33,065 bases of DNA, taken from Gammaproteobacteria bacterium (GTDB lineage: Bacteria > Pseudomonadota > Gammaproteobacteria > Acidiferrobacterales > SPGG2). Every line of letters begins with the position of its first letter. Positions within the stretch are counted from its first letter, which is position 1. A model generated the notes under the pieces. It was not told where the DNA came from and did not search any database. It saw only the letters and a program-made list of their open reading frames with translations. Location: the NCBI GenBank assembly GCA_029861845.1, contig JAOTYM010000043.1:1-33065 (forward strand). Direction: 5' to 3'. Shown piece by piece: positions 1 to 7,544 of this stretch. The translations under genes were made by a program, and so were the position numbers.

Positions 1-387
1 GCCAGGGTTCCGGCGCCGTCATATCGCACTTGAATAAGAGAGTCATATACACTGATCCAAGACTTTCGAACTGGTTAGTGTAGATTAAACTGTTTTCCCC
101 GGACACTGTACGGCCGGACGTGACTCCCGCCGTACCGGAGATGGGCACGAGTAGCCAACCGTCATTGCACTCGAATCCCGAGGCGAACTAGCTGGAATAC
201 GAATCACGGCGCCAAGCTCGGGCTCATTAGCGGAATTCGATAATCAGAGATGATGACGGTCGTGCTTCCAATTCACTACTGACACGACGGATGGGACTCT
301 CGTTAATCGAACAAATGGCGCCTGCTCGCTATAAAGCCGCAGTGCCGGTGTTGCAATCGGCGTGTGGTGAGAAATCCGTCTTAAGGC
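1..387. other. Left-edge region without a confident gene
   Basis: No gene can be called here. On the minus strand the frame covering positions 2-187 is open to the window edge, after an in-frame stop at 188-190. Its translation has a mixed, exported-protein-like composition (glycine, serine and threonine rich, with short hydrophobic stretches). It has no initiation codon or ribosome site near its beginning. It could be the 5'-truncated remnant of a gene extending left of the window, or chance. I see no clear terminator for the c4-like gene that ends at 388. Confidence 0.3.
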
Positions 388-1503
388 TTATCTCGCAGGC
401 TGACTTGCGTACCAGGAAGCGACACTTTCTATGAGAGTGTCACTATAAGGTAAGCTCATATTATGCATCATGGAGCTTTCGCGCTTACCATCGCGGTACG
501 CCCTCAGGGCCATTAAGAGATAATCTTTGTTTTGCCCGCCAATTTTTGGAACCGCCATCGCGGGATTTTCGACAGCGGGATCATGACAACGGTCGCATTT
601 CTTGGCGAGTTCCTGCGCAGATATCGGCTTATCCTGTGCTGCTTTGGGTTTCTGCACCGCGTAGAACGCGGCTATATCCTCGATTTGCTTATCGCTGCTA
701 CCGACGAGCATGACATCAACGTGGCGAGTCGTCCGATCGCGGTAGGCCTTGATCGCGCTAACCAAGTATTGCGCGTCCTGGCCGGCAAGGCTTGGCGTCG
801 CCGCATCGTGGCTAACCCCCCCAGCGCCATGGCAACCACCGCACCTGGCGGTTAGCGGTTCGCCGGCGACCGCATCACCGAAAGCGGGTGGGTCGCGTTG
901 TATTGGGGTCTGAGATGCGTAATACAGTGCCATGTTTTGCATATCGAGGTTGCTCAGTCCACGCAACGTGGCCTCCATTGTTGAAATACTGCGCGACCCG
1001 TCCAAATAGGCCCGCACGGCCGCAACAAAATAAAGTGGTTGCTGGCCCGCCAAACTGGGGGTACCGGGAACTTTGCTGTGGCCACCTTCGCCATGGCAGC
1101 TGGCGCAGACCGCGGCCCTAGCCTTACCCTTTTCAAACGGAGATAGGGCAGTCTCTTGCGTCTCCTTCATAGTGGTGTCCTTAACTGGCGGTAGGCTGGC
1201 GTAGTAGCCGACGACGTTTCGGATGTCCGCATCACTCATGGCTTCGGTCAGATCCCTGAGTGCGGCATGAGTCCGTGTTCCCTCTTGGTAGTCATGCAAT
1301 GACGCCAGCAGATATTCGCTTACTTGTGCCGCCAAATGCGGGATACCGGGAGCAGCGCCCCTGCCATCCAAGCCATGGCATCCGACGCAATTAGCCTCTG
1401 CGATGGTTCTGCCAGCACTGATATCAGGCGCCACTGCTTCCTGTTTATCCGTACAACCGGTCAAAACCACCGACACTAGTACGCCTAATAAGAGATATCT
1501 CAT
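388..1503 (-). CDS. Tetraheme c4-like cytochrome c, putative lipoprotein
   Basis: This exported cytochrome is built from four c4-like domains of about 90 residues. Each has one CxxCH heme motif (CVGCH, CASCH, CGGCH, CDRCH), and the typical 'P.LAGQ..YL..AL.AYRDG.R' segment follows the hemes. The N terminus is a short hydrophobic signal ending in the lipobox LTGC, so the protein is probably anchored to a membrane facing the periplasm. I chose the ATG at 1503 over a TTG two codons upstream because a GAGG lies about 7 bases before it. c4-type proteins usually carry two hemes, so four suggests internal duplication. It is the last gene of the minus-strand series after the cbcL-like gene, about 320 bp downstream. 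A role as periplasmic electron carrier between the quinol-side module and the Mtr conduit is inferred. Confidence 0.85.
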   Translation of the reverse strand: MRYLLLGVLVSVVLTGCTDKQEAVAPDISAGRTIAEANCVGCHGLDGRGAAPGIPHLAAQVSEYLLASLHDYQEGTRTHAALRDLTEAMSDADIRNVVGYYASLPPVKDTTMKETQETALSPFEKGKARAAVCASCHGEGGHSKVPGTPSLAGQQPLYFVAAVRAYLDGSRSISTMEATLRGLSNLDMQNMALYYASQTPIQRDPPAFGDAVAGEPLTARCGGCHGAGGVSHDAATPSLAGQDAQYLVSAIKAYRDRTTRHVDVMLVGSSDKQIEDIAAFYAVQKPKAAQDKPISAQELAKKCDRCHDPAVENPAMAVPKIGGQNKDYLLMALRAYRDGKRESSMMHNMSLPYSDTLIESVASWYASQPAR

Positions 1504-1824
1504 AGACAACCTCGAGGATTAACACACCAGTCGATAATTACGCGCTCGCAGGCAAGTTTCGATGCGGCAAAAAACATCTTAATCATAATTGAACACCGAA
1601 TGAGTATCTAGTCTCAGTCTCCTGCAATGCAAAGCGCCCCTGGCCTGGGCGATTCGACGGCCTTTTTCCAAAGAAATCCCATGCACATCGCCTCGACACG
1701 GCGTTCGTTTTCGCTGGGATAACAAATCTCTCCATGTCGCGATGCCAAACGGGCCTCGGCGGGGCGGCTCCGAGTACCCTACTCAAGGTCCTCCCCGCAT
1801 CAAGCCCTGTAGACGACGGCTTAC
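1504..1824. other. Intergenic region between the cbcL-like and c4-like genes
   Basis: This stretch of about 320 bp separates the cbcL-like stop from the start of the tetraheme gene. I see no recognisable protein, no FNR-type box and no strong hairpin with a T-run. Its length means the tetraheme gene may have its own promoter, but I could not identify one. Confidence 0.4.
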
Positions 1825-3792
1825 TCAAACAGCATGTCCCAAGAAACCAAATAGAACTAACGTTAATAGCACCAATCCCACAATAATCAGAGTTGCCCCC
1901 AATATCTTGGAAGCAAGCGTCATCGGCTGCGACGGGGCATCCACTAGATATTTCTCAAGCTCGCCACTATCCAGAAAACGCCTGTATTCTACGGTATGCT
2001 CGCGCCTGTATTCTTCCAATGGCAAAACCCCTGTGAACATAACAATATCTTGCGGAAACTTGTCCGGCCTGAAGTGACAATTAAAGAAGTGTACCGTGAA
2101 GAGGAACACAGCGGCCAAGAACGCTTCTTCTCCGTGAACGATGGTCGCCACATTGAACACCCATCCAGGGAGAAGCGCGGCCGTCTGCTCCGGGAACCAC
2201 AGCATTACACCGGAACAACCGATAATTGCCATACCCCAGAACGGGGCCCAGTAGTCGAATTTCTCCCAATAGCTCCAGCGGTCGAAAATGGGGCGCGGCC
2301 CTGTGCCGAAGAACCATTTAAACATGGCCGCTATATCCCTGAAATCCTGCAGATTAGGTATGAGCGAATTCGGCCCGAACCACCTGAATGTTTTCCTGTT
2401 TCGAGTTATGAGGACGGCAAAATAAATCAGATGCCCGAAGAATAAAACAATGAATGTAGCCGCCGCAATTCTATGTATTATGGCAGCTGTTTGCGGCCCT
2501 CCAAGCCACTTCATGACTGTAGGCGCCCAGAAACTGTCCGCGTAAAGGACCGCGGTGCCCGTCAAAACCAGCGTCATCACGGCGAGCGCTAGCAGAAGGT
2601 GGGCGAGCCTCCACATTGGGGCCCAGCGTCTGACGTATTTCTCTTCGCCTGACGGCAGTTCGTCCATTTGAACATGTAATTTGTTCTTACCTTGCTTGCG
2701 GTCTTTGTACTCCCGGCGGAACCACAGTGCCGTGTGCGTCCAGAAGAAAGCGAACACTGATGCTAAAAGTACAATCATAAACTTCGAGGCGATCCACATG
2801 CCGGGATAGCGATCGAAGTCACGGGTATTACCGTGGGGATGGAACGTGAGAAATCCTTCTGTCGCCTCCTCGTGGCATTTCTGGCAGGTCTCGAGACGGT
2901 TAGCCTGGTGTACTTTCGACGTTTCGTCATCCACCCGTTGGATTTGGTGATGTCCGTGGCAGTCATAGCACTTTGCCGTGTAGGCATAGCCCAGAGTGCT
3001 CACTTGGCCGTGATAGGTCCCGGTATAAGTTTTCAGTTCTTTGCTATGACAGTTTCCGCAATTCTGAGTAATTACTAGCTTGATCGACTCGATTTTCGGG
3101 GACTCGATGTCATGCGTAGTATGACAGTCTATGCAGACAGCCGCTTTCGGATTGGCGTTCTGCGTAAATTCCTTGCCGTGTACCGATGTTAGATATTCGT
3201 CCCTTTGCGTAGAATGGCACTTTCCACACACGTCGGGAATCGTCAGTCGGAACTCCGCGCGGCCTTTGCTGCCGACGGGATAAACATAGTGGGCGTTGTG
3301 GCAATTGTAACAGGTTGCATTCGTCCTGGACTGGTCTTCTATATTAGGCCGGGCATGTATTGACCTCATATAGCTGTCGATTTGCTTCACCACCATGCCT
3401 AGTCTTGCGTATTGCGCCGCTTTACCCTCGCTTTGAGCGGCGTCCCACAAGTCCCGGTGGCAGCGAACGCAACTGACCTTTCTGTCCACGTTTTTCTGGT
3501 GCGGAATCTTAGTGATGTCCTTGTGACACTCCACGCAAGACCGCTTTCCATGCACGCTTCGTGCGAACTCATCCGGGATCACATGCAGCTGGCGCATTTG
3601 TCCATCACCCGCGGGGACAGCAAACCCTTTAATCCCGTGACAGCCTAGACACATTGCGTTGCTGGGAGCCGCCTGGGCCTTGGCTTCCGCTACCCAATCC
3701 CCCGGCACTTCTGCCAACAGAATAACACTTGCGAAAACCCACCCTGAAAATCTAAGAGCATGCATTGTCTTCAAACGCCTCCCTTGACGCAT
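1825..3792 (-). CDS. Nonaheme cytochrome c / cytochrome b fusion, CbcL-like quinol oxidoreductase
   Basis: The N-terminal half after the signal peptide carries nine CxxCH motifs (CLGCH, CVECH, CVRCH, CYNCH, CGKCH, CIDCH, CGNCH, CYDCH, CQKCH). The C-terminal half, from about residue 335, is a membrane domain with several hydrophobic helices. Their histidines (WRLAHLLL, IIHRIAA, GHLIYF, VHGEEAF, TVHFFNCHF) match b-type heme ligands of the FdnI/HydC/cytochrome b561 group. This domain order is that of Geobacter CbcL, an inner-membrane quinol oxidase for metal respiration; that link rests on architecture only. It would move electrons from menaquinol or ubiquinol to periplasmic carriers. I chose the ATG at 3792; an ATG at 3765 and a TTG at 3837 are alternatives. 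An FNR-like box lies upstream, and a 205-bp part of the gene is duplicated at 11214-11418. Confidence 0.88.
   Translation of the reverse strand: MRQGRRLKTMHALRFSGWVFASVILLAEVPGDWVAEAKAQAAPSNAMCLGCHGIKGFAVPAGDGQMRQLHVIPDEFARSVHGKRSCVECHKDITKIPHQKNVDRKVSCVRCHRDLWDAAQSEGKAAQYARLGMVVKQIDSYMRSIHARPNIEDQSRTNATCYNCHNAHYVYPVGSKGRAEFRLTIPDVCGKCHSTQRDEYLTSVHGKEFTQNANPKAAVCIDCHTTHDIESPKIESIKLVITQNCGNCHSKELKTYTGTYHGQVSTLGYAYTAKCYDCHGHHQIQRVDDETSKVHQANRLETCQKCHEEATEGFLTFHPHGNTRDFDRYPGMWIASKFMIVLLASVFAFFWTHTALWFRREYKDRKQGKNKLHVQMDELPSGEEKYVRRWAPMWRLAHLLLALAVMTLVLTGTAVLYADSFWAPTVMKWLGGPQTAAIIHRIAAATFIVLFFGHLIYFAVLITRNRKTFRWFGPNSLIPNLQDFRDIAAMFKWFFGTGPRPIFDRWSYWEKFDYWAPFWGMAIIGCSGVMLWFPEQTAALLPGWVFNVATIVHGEEAFLAAVFLFTVHFFNCHFRPDKFPQDIVMFTGVLPLEEYRREHTVEYRRFLDSGELEKYLVDAPSQPMTLASKILGATLIIVGLVLLTLVLFGFLGHAV
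2571..2775 (-). repeat. Direct repeat copy 1 (inside the cbcL-like gene)
   Basis: This stretch aligns without gaps to 11214-11418, with 11 mismatches in 205 bases (about 95% identity) by hand alignment. It encodes the end of the first transmembrane helix, the charged linker (KDRKQGKNKLHVQMDELP) and the start of the second helix. Both copies have the same orientation and lie 8,643 bp apart, flanking the mtrCAB block. Confidence 0.9.
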
Positions 3793-3863
3793 CGCCACCC
3801 TGTCGATAGTTTCGAACAGGACGATGCCACCACTCAATTTTACTCTAGGGGAAATCCATGTGG

Positions 3864-3905
3864 ATGTTAAGTCCCTTCACGTCCAAGAGTATTGATATAG
3901 GTCAA
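3864..3905 (-). promoter_or_regulatory. FNR/DNR-type promoter of the cbcL-like gene
   Basis: TTGATATAGGTCAA at 3892-3905 matches the FNR/DNR pattern TTGAY-N4-RTCAA in both half-sites. On the minus strand a weak -10 (TAACAT, 3869-3864) puts the transcription start near 3857, so the box centres at about -41.5, the class II activator position. A perfect -10 is absent, as expected for an activator-dependent promoter. The regulator is not encoded in this window. Confidence 0.6.
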
Positions 3906-4019
3906 TATTTGAGCATGAAGATAACAAAGCCCAGTTGCATCTTAGGCTCGAGAACAAGCGGTCCTAAATAATGGCGAAGTGTCTGAAAGATATTCCCGCG
4001 TGCTGAGCCCGCGGCGAAC

Positions 4020-4214
4020 TCAGGCGTGCGTCTGCATAATGATATTGATGGCGGGCAGCGGATAATCGCTGCCGTCAAGCAACCGGTGGTGCAAGTCCTT
4101 ACGCTTGACGAGTTCGGTGAATAGCCCCGGGAGACGATTAAACTGGGTGATGGCCGAGAGATCGCCGAACAACACGTCCTGGTAACGCCGGATGGATTGC
4201 GGGTTTTCGCCCAA
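4020..4214 (-). pseudogene. Amidohydrolase (TIM-barrel metal hydrolase) internal fragment
   Basis: This short open frame reads like an internal piece of an amidohydrolase-2-type enzyme. It has a 'DLSAITQFNRLP' helix and, near its end, 'LLDGSDYPLPAINI', the conserved stretch that carries a metal-binding aspartate in this superfamily. The N-terminal metal ligands and the usual C-terminal segment are both missing, and it stops shortly after the motif. No ribosome site precedes it. It lies 16 bp downstream of the mtrB stop on the same strand. I read it as the remnant of a disrupted metabolic gene rather than a working protein. Confidence 0.6.
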
Positions 4215-4230
4215 AGGAACTGTCCCAGTC

Positions 4231-6357
4231 CTACTTCTGCATCGTGGTGTTAAATCTGTAGCGTATCGAAAGCCCTACCACATAAAGATCATAAGAAGGA
4301 CTCGTCTCACCCAGTGTTAAGACGTTGGGAATCGTGTCCGGCTGCACGCCGTCGAGCTGCCAGTCGTCAGTGTCGTAATCTTCGTACCACACCGTCCCCT
4401 TGAGCGACAAGTTCTCTTTCAGTCGGTAATCGACGTACACCTTTAAGCTGTTCAACCTCGTTTCGAGGTCCGGGAATGATGGATCCGGAACGACTGTGCT
4501 GACAGTAATCTCGCCCCGTGATCTGACGTATGCGTAGTCTGCGCCGATATCTATTTTGTTCTTGACGATCGTATGCCTGAAACCGATACCCGTAGCATTA
4601 AACGTGTCGTCTTCGTCCTGAAGCCAGTTGGGCGTCGAAAAGAAGGTGGAACTTCCTGCTTGCTTCGAGCTGATCTGCTGGCGGTTCCAAAAGACGTAGA
4701 GACTGGTTTTTTCGGAAAGCTGCATCGAGGCGTCCAGATTAACGCTGAGTTCATCGCTGCTGAGCAAGCCGATCACGGATCTGTCGTAATCGTTTTTCGC
4801 GTGCTCGACCCCTGCACCGATAGATACTGTCTCTCGTGGAGTTGCCATGACTTGCATGCCGAACATGACGCGCTCCCGATCCGCCATGTTGTAAATTCTC
4901 ATTAACGGATTTTGTGGCGGAAAGATTTCCGGTACCGCCATATAGTTAGAAATGCTGCGGTCAGAGAGCTCAGCTTTCATAAGCAGCGAGAAGTTGTCCT
5001 GCGCCTGGGAGCTGATCTTGGTCCACAAAGTCCTGTCCTCTGTCTCCTCCACCTCCTGAAACGTGCGCTCGGTCTCCTCATGATCGAAGCCGACAGACAC
5101 TCTTGTGCGCTTGGCAAGGTGGTAATCCGCACTAAGGTTGAGCTCGTCTGTCGTAAAGCTATAAGGCAGGTTCGTCCGCAACGCTGCTAAGACGCTGTCC
5201 GTATTGACCCACGCGTACGTCGCCTGTGGTGTTTTGTTGTCGCGGTCATCGTGTCTTAAGGCCGCGTTAAACTGCCAACGATCGGTCAATGCCGAGTTGA
5301 TTCTGATATTCGCATTCGTCGTATCCACACGGCCATCCAGCGAGCCACGCGGCAGCGTTGGGACTACTATGGCAGGATTCACCGTCGGCGCGAGAAAATT
5401 CTCGTCTTGCTCTCCGCGGCCAACCGCGAGGTCAGCAGTGAGCCGGGTTTTTTTGTTTATCTCATAGCCGACGGAGGTCAGTAGCTGATGAAAGTCGTTA
5501 TCTGGTGGCAGCGCAAGCTGGCCGGCATCAGCGCCAAAGAGTGAGGTGAAGGGATTATCAAACGTCAACGATTCGTCGCTGTTTTTAAACTGTGAACCGT
5601 AGTACGCGAACCGCGCCTGCAGGCGGTGCCCGGTGTAGGTTGCGGATGCGTCGAACTCGTCGGTCGTGTAGTCGACTGGTTGCAAAAACTGCGTGGCATC
5701 AAACTGGAACGCGCCGGCGATTCTTTGTGTGCCCTCTTTGGTCTCGTGACGGGCGTTTATGGAGGACTGCCATTTGCGCGCCGGGATGAATCTTATGCCG
5801 AGGCCCAGGCGCTCGCGTTGAGTTTCGATGTCTACCTGGCGCAGGCTACCGGGCAGGGCGGTCATGCCGGTAGTCGTAGGTGCCCGTACCCAGCCCGGTG
5901 GAAGGTTCAAAACGTCTTCACCCGTGCCGATAAAGGGTGTGACGGCAGAGTCCGAGATGAAGTGCGGTATCTCGTCGTAGTTTAGAAAGAGGTCGTACTT
6001 GCCTTGGCGGCCGCCTTCCACTTCAACGGATCGCGAATCGAGTCCAAGGTTGCGCGCGTCGAGATCAAAGTAGTGTGCTTCCGTTCCGCGATAGCGGTAA
6101 TGCGCATCGCCAATAAAATATGCGCCGTCCTCATTCAGCCCGGTGTACTCCCCGAACTTGAACGAGTCGTCATCAACATGCCCGATCCCGCCCTCTGCAT
6201 AGCCGCTATGGCCTTCCTCGAAAGTGCAAAATTTGCATTTCCACTTGAATGTGTCCACGGGAAGCGTCAATTCTGGGGCGTTGTTGTCGGCGGCGGTCGC
6301 GCAGGGCGCCACGCCTAAGAGCACTATCAGCAGCATCGATTTGGTGGGCGTTTTCAT
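4231..6357 (-). CDS. mtrB: MtrB/PioB-family outer-membrane beta-barrel porin
   Basis: The 708-residue protein has a signal peptide ending near ATAA and an N-terminal CKFC pair at residues 41-44, typical of MtrB-type proteins. A long run of alternating amphipathic strands rich in Tyr, Arg, Asp and Thr follows to the end (last strand LSIRYRF). Its length is close to Shewanella MtrB. MtrB forms the outer-membrane sheath through which the decaheme MtrA passes electrons to MtrC outside. GAGGGAG lies about 9 bases before the ATG. It is directly downstream of mtrA (78-bp gap), giving the order C-A-B. It could equally be called PioB-like, but the neighbouring mtrC favours the Mtr-type conduit. Confidence 0.93.
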   Translation of the reverse strand: MKTPTKSMLLIVLLGVAPCATAADNNAPELTLPVDTFKWKCKFCTFEEGHSGYAEGGIGHVDDDSFKFGEYTGLNEDGAYFIGDAHYRYRGTEAHYFDLDARNLGLDSRSVEVEGGRQGKYDLFLNYDEIPHFISDSAVTPFIGTGEDVLNLPPGWVRAPTTTGMTALPGSLRQVDIETQRERLGLGIRFIPARKWQSSINARHETKEGTQRIAGAFQFDATQFLQPVDYTTDEFDASATYTGHRLQARFAYYGSQFKNSDESLTFDNPFTSLFGADAGQLALPPDNDFHQLLTSVGYEINKKTRLTADLAVGRGEQDENFLAPTVNPAIVVPTLPRGSLDGRVDTTNANIRINSALTDRWQFNAALRHDDRDNKTPQATYAWVNTDSVLAALRTNLPYSFTTDELNLSADYHLAKRTRVSVGFDHEETERTFQEVEETEDRTLWTKISSQAQDNFSLLMKAELSDRSISNYMAVPEIFPPQNPLMRIYNMADRERVMFGMQVMATPRETVSIGAGVEHAKNDYDRSVIGLLSSDELSVNLDASMQLSEKTSLYVFWNRQQISSKQAGSSTFFSTPNWLQDEDDTFNATGIGFRHTIVKNKIDIGADYAYVRSRGEITVSTVVPDPSFPDLETRLNSLKVYVDYRLKENLSLKGTVWYEDYDTDDWQLDGVQPDTIPNVLTLGETSPSYDLYVVGLSIRYRFNTTMQK

Positions 6358-6435
6358 CTCAGTAGACTCCCTCGTATTCGCGCTGTCAGCAGCAGCGCCA
6401 CCGAATGCTTAGCCGTGGCACGGCGTGCCCAAAAC

Positions 6436-7410
6436 CTATCTCATCAATTTCACACCCGAAGGATGATTAGACCCGTGCACCTGTGAATGACAGTTGGTGC
6501 AGGCGCCTGAGAGCAGGAACGCCGAGGGCGTACCGCCCGGTAGGCCGGCGCCGGTCAAGCCCGCGCTCGGATGCCCGGCCTGAGAATGGCACGCTTGGCA
6601 AAGCCAAGGCGGTCGCTTGATTAGCAAGGCTGGATGGATGGACCCATGCGGGGCATGACAGAGCGCACAGTCCTCGGGGACCGGTGCGTGTTCCCACAAG
6701 AATGGCCCACGCTTTTCCGGATGGCAGCCGTAACAGGTTTGATTAAGGCTGGGCCTTGCAAGCAACGATGCTGTGAATGCGCCGTGGGTATTATGGCATT
6801 CGCTGCACGCCATTTCCCCGAAGCGCACGGGATGGACCGAGGGTCTATAGAACTCGGCGCGCTCGCGCTTGTGGCAATTGTAACAAACCTCAGGCTGCTC
6901 GTTCTTGGCCAATACCCGATCGCGCGGGGCGTGGATATCGTGGCAACTCGTGCAGGTGACGTCGACCTGGTCATGGCTGCTTCCCTTCCAACCGATGCGA
7001 CCATCGGTTGCATGACAGCCGAGACAGATCTCGTTCTGCTGCTCGAACGACACGGCAGACTTAGGGCCGAAGTTGAGGATTGGCGCCCGCTTCTGGCCCT
7101 TGCGCAGCATCATCTTGCCATGTTCACCGATCGGTCCATGACAGGTTTCGCACTGCAGTTTGGCAAAGGGCGTGCGCTTATCGGCCGGCACCGCGTGCTT
7201 GGTCTTGAAGATCGAGAAGACCGGAAATTCGGACTCCTCGTCGTGGCACTTCAGGCAGGTATCGGCTCCTCGGCGCGAGTACTTGGCGGCGGTCTCATCC
7301 GTATCCTTGCCTTCTTTCGCGTCCTGAGCGAATGCCGGCACGCCCAGAGACAGCGTTAGGAGAAGCCCCAAACGACAAGTGATTAGCCAGCGGTTTTTGT
7401 TCATATTCAT
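6436..7410 (-). CDS. mtrA: MtrA/DmsE-family periplasmic decaheme cytochrome c
   Basis: The 324-residue exported protein has an N-terminal signal peptide ending near AFAQ and ten CxxCH motifs (CLKCH, CETCH, CLGCH, CTSCH, CYNCH, CSECH, CYGCH, CALCH, CQACH, CTNCH). Heme count, spacing and length match MtrA. In the known complex this is a heme wire inside the MtrB barrel, taking electrons from periplasmic carriers and handing them to MtrC. It lies between mtrC and mtrB on the same strand. A strong hairpin lies between mtrC and mtrA and may set their relative expression. The start ATG (7410) has no obvious ribosome site, and an ATG two codons later is equally possible. Confidence 0.95.
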   Translation of the reverse strand: MNMNKNRWLITCRLGLLLTLSLGVPAFAQDAKEGKDTDETAAKYSRRGADTCLKCHDEESEFPVFSIFKTKHAVPADKRTPFAKLQCETCHGPIGEHGKMMLRKGQKRAPILNFGPKSAVSFEQQNEICLGCHATDGRIGWKGSSHDQVDVTCTSCHDIHAPRDRVLAKNEQPEVCYNCHKRERAEFYRPSVHPVRFGEMACSECHNTHGAFTASLLARPSLNQTCYGCHPEKRGPFLWEHAPVPEDCALCHAPHGSIHPALLIKRPPWLCQACHSQAGHPSAGLTGAGLPGGTPSAFLLSGACTNCHSQVHGSNHPSGVKLMR

Positions 7411-7483
7411 TGGCTACAGACTATCGGGGCGGCCCGAGTGCTGTCGTCAAGCCTTTACACCCGCACCTTAAGCCCCTGCGCCG

Positions 7484-7519
7484 ACAAACAGACACCGGCG
7501 GCGATGTCGCCGGTGTCTG
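7484..7519 (-). terminator. Intergenic hairpin between mtrC and mtrA (attenuator or weak terminator)
   Basis: CAGACACCGGCG (7489-7500) and CGCCGGTGTCTG (7508-7519) form a perfect 12-bp GC-rich stem with a 7-base loop. On the minus strand the stem is followed only by TTTGT, a weak T-run. It lies 25 bases after the mtrC stop and about 75 bases before mtrA. It may terminate partially, or protect the 3' end of the mtrC message, so that mtrC and mtrA are made in unequal amounts. Confidence 0.6.
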
Positions 7520-7544
7520 CCGAAGATTGTGCGCGCGTCAAGGG

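Noticed and set aside
5592-6318. Long plus-strand open frames opposite mtrB
   Set aside because: They are antisense shadows of the beta-barrel gene; they show no motifs or ribosome sites and follow its codon bias.
6634-7359. 241-codon plus-strand frame opposite mtrA
   Set aside because: The minus strand encodes ten heme motifs with a signal peptide, so the plus-strand frame is a by-product.
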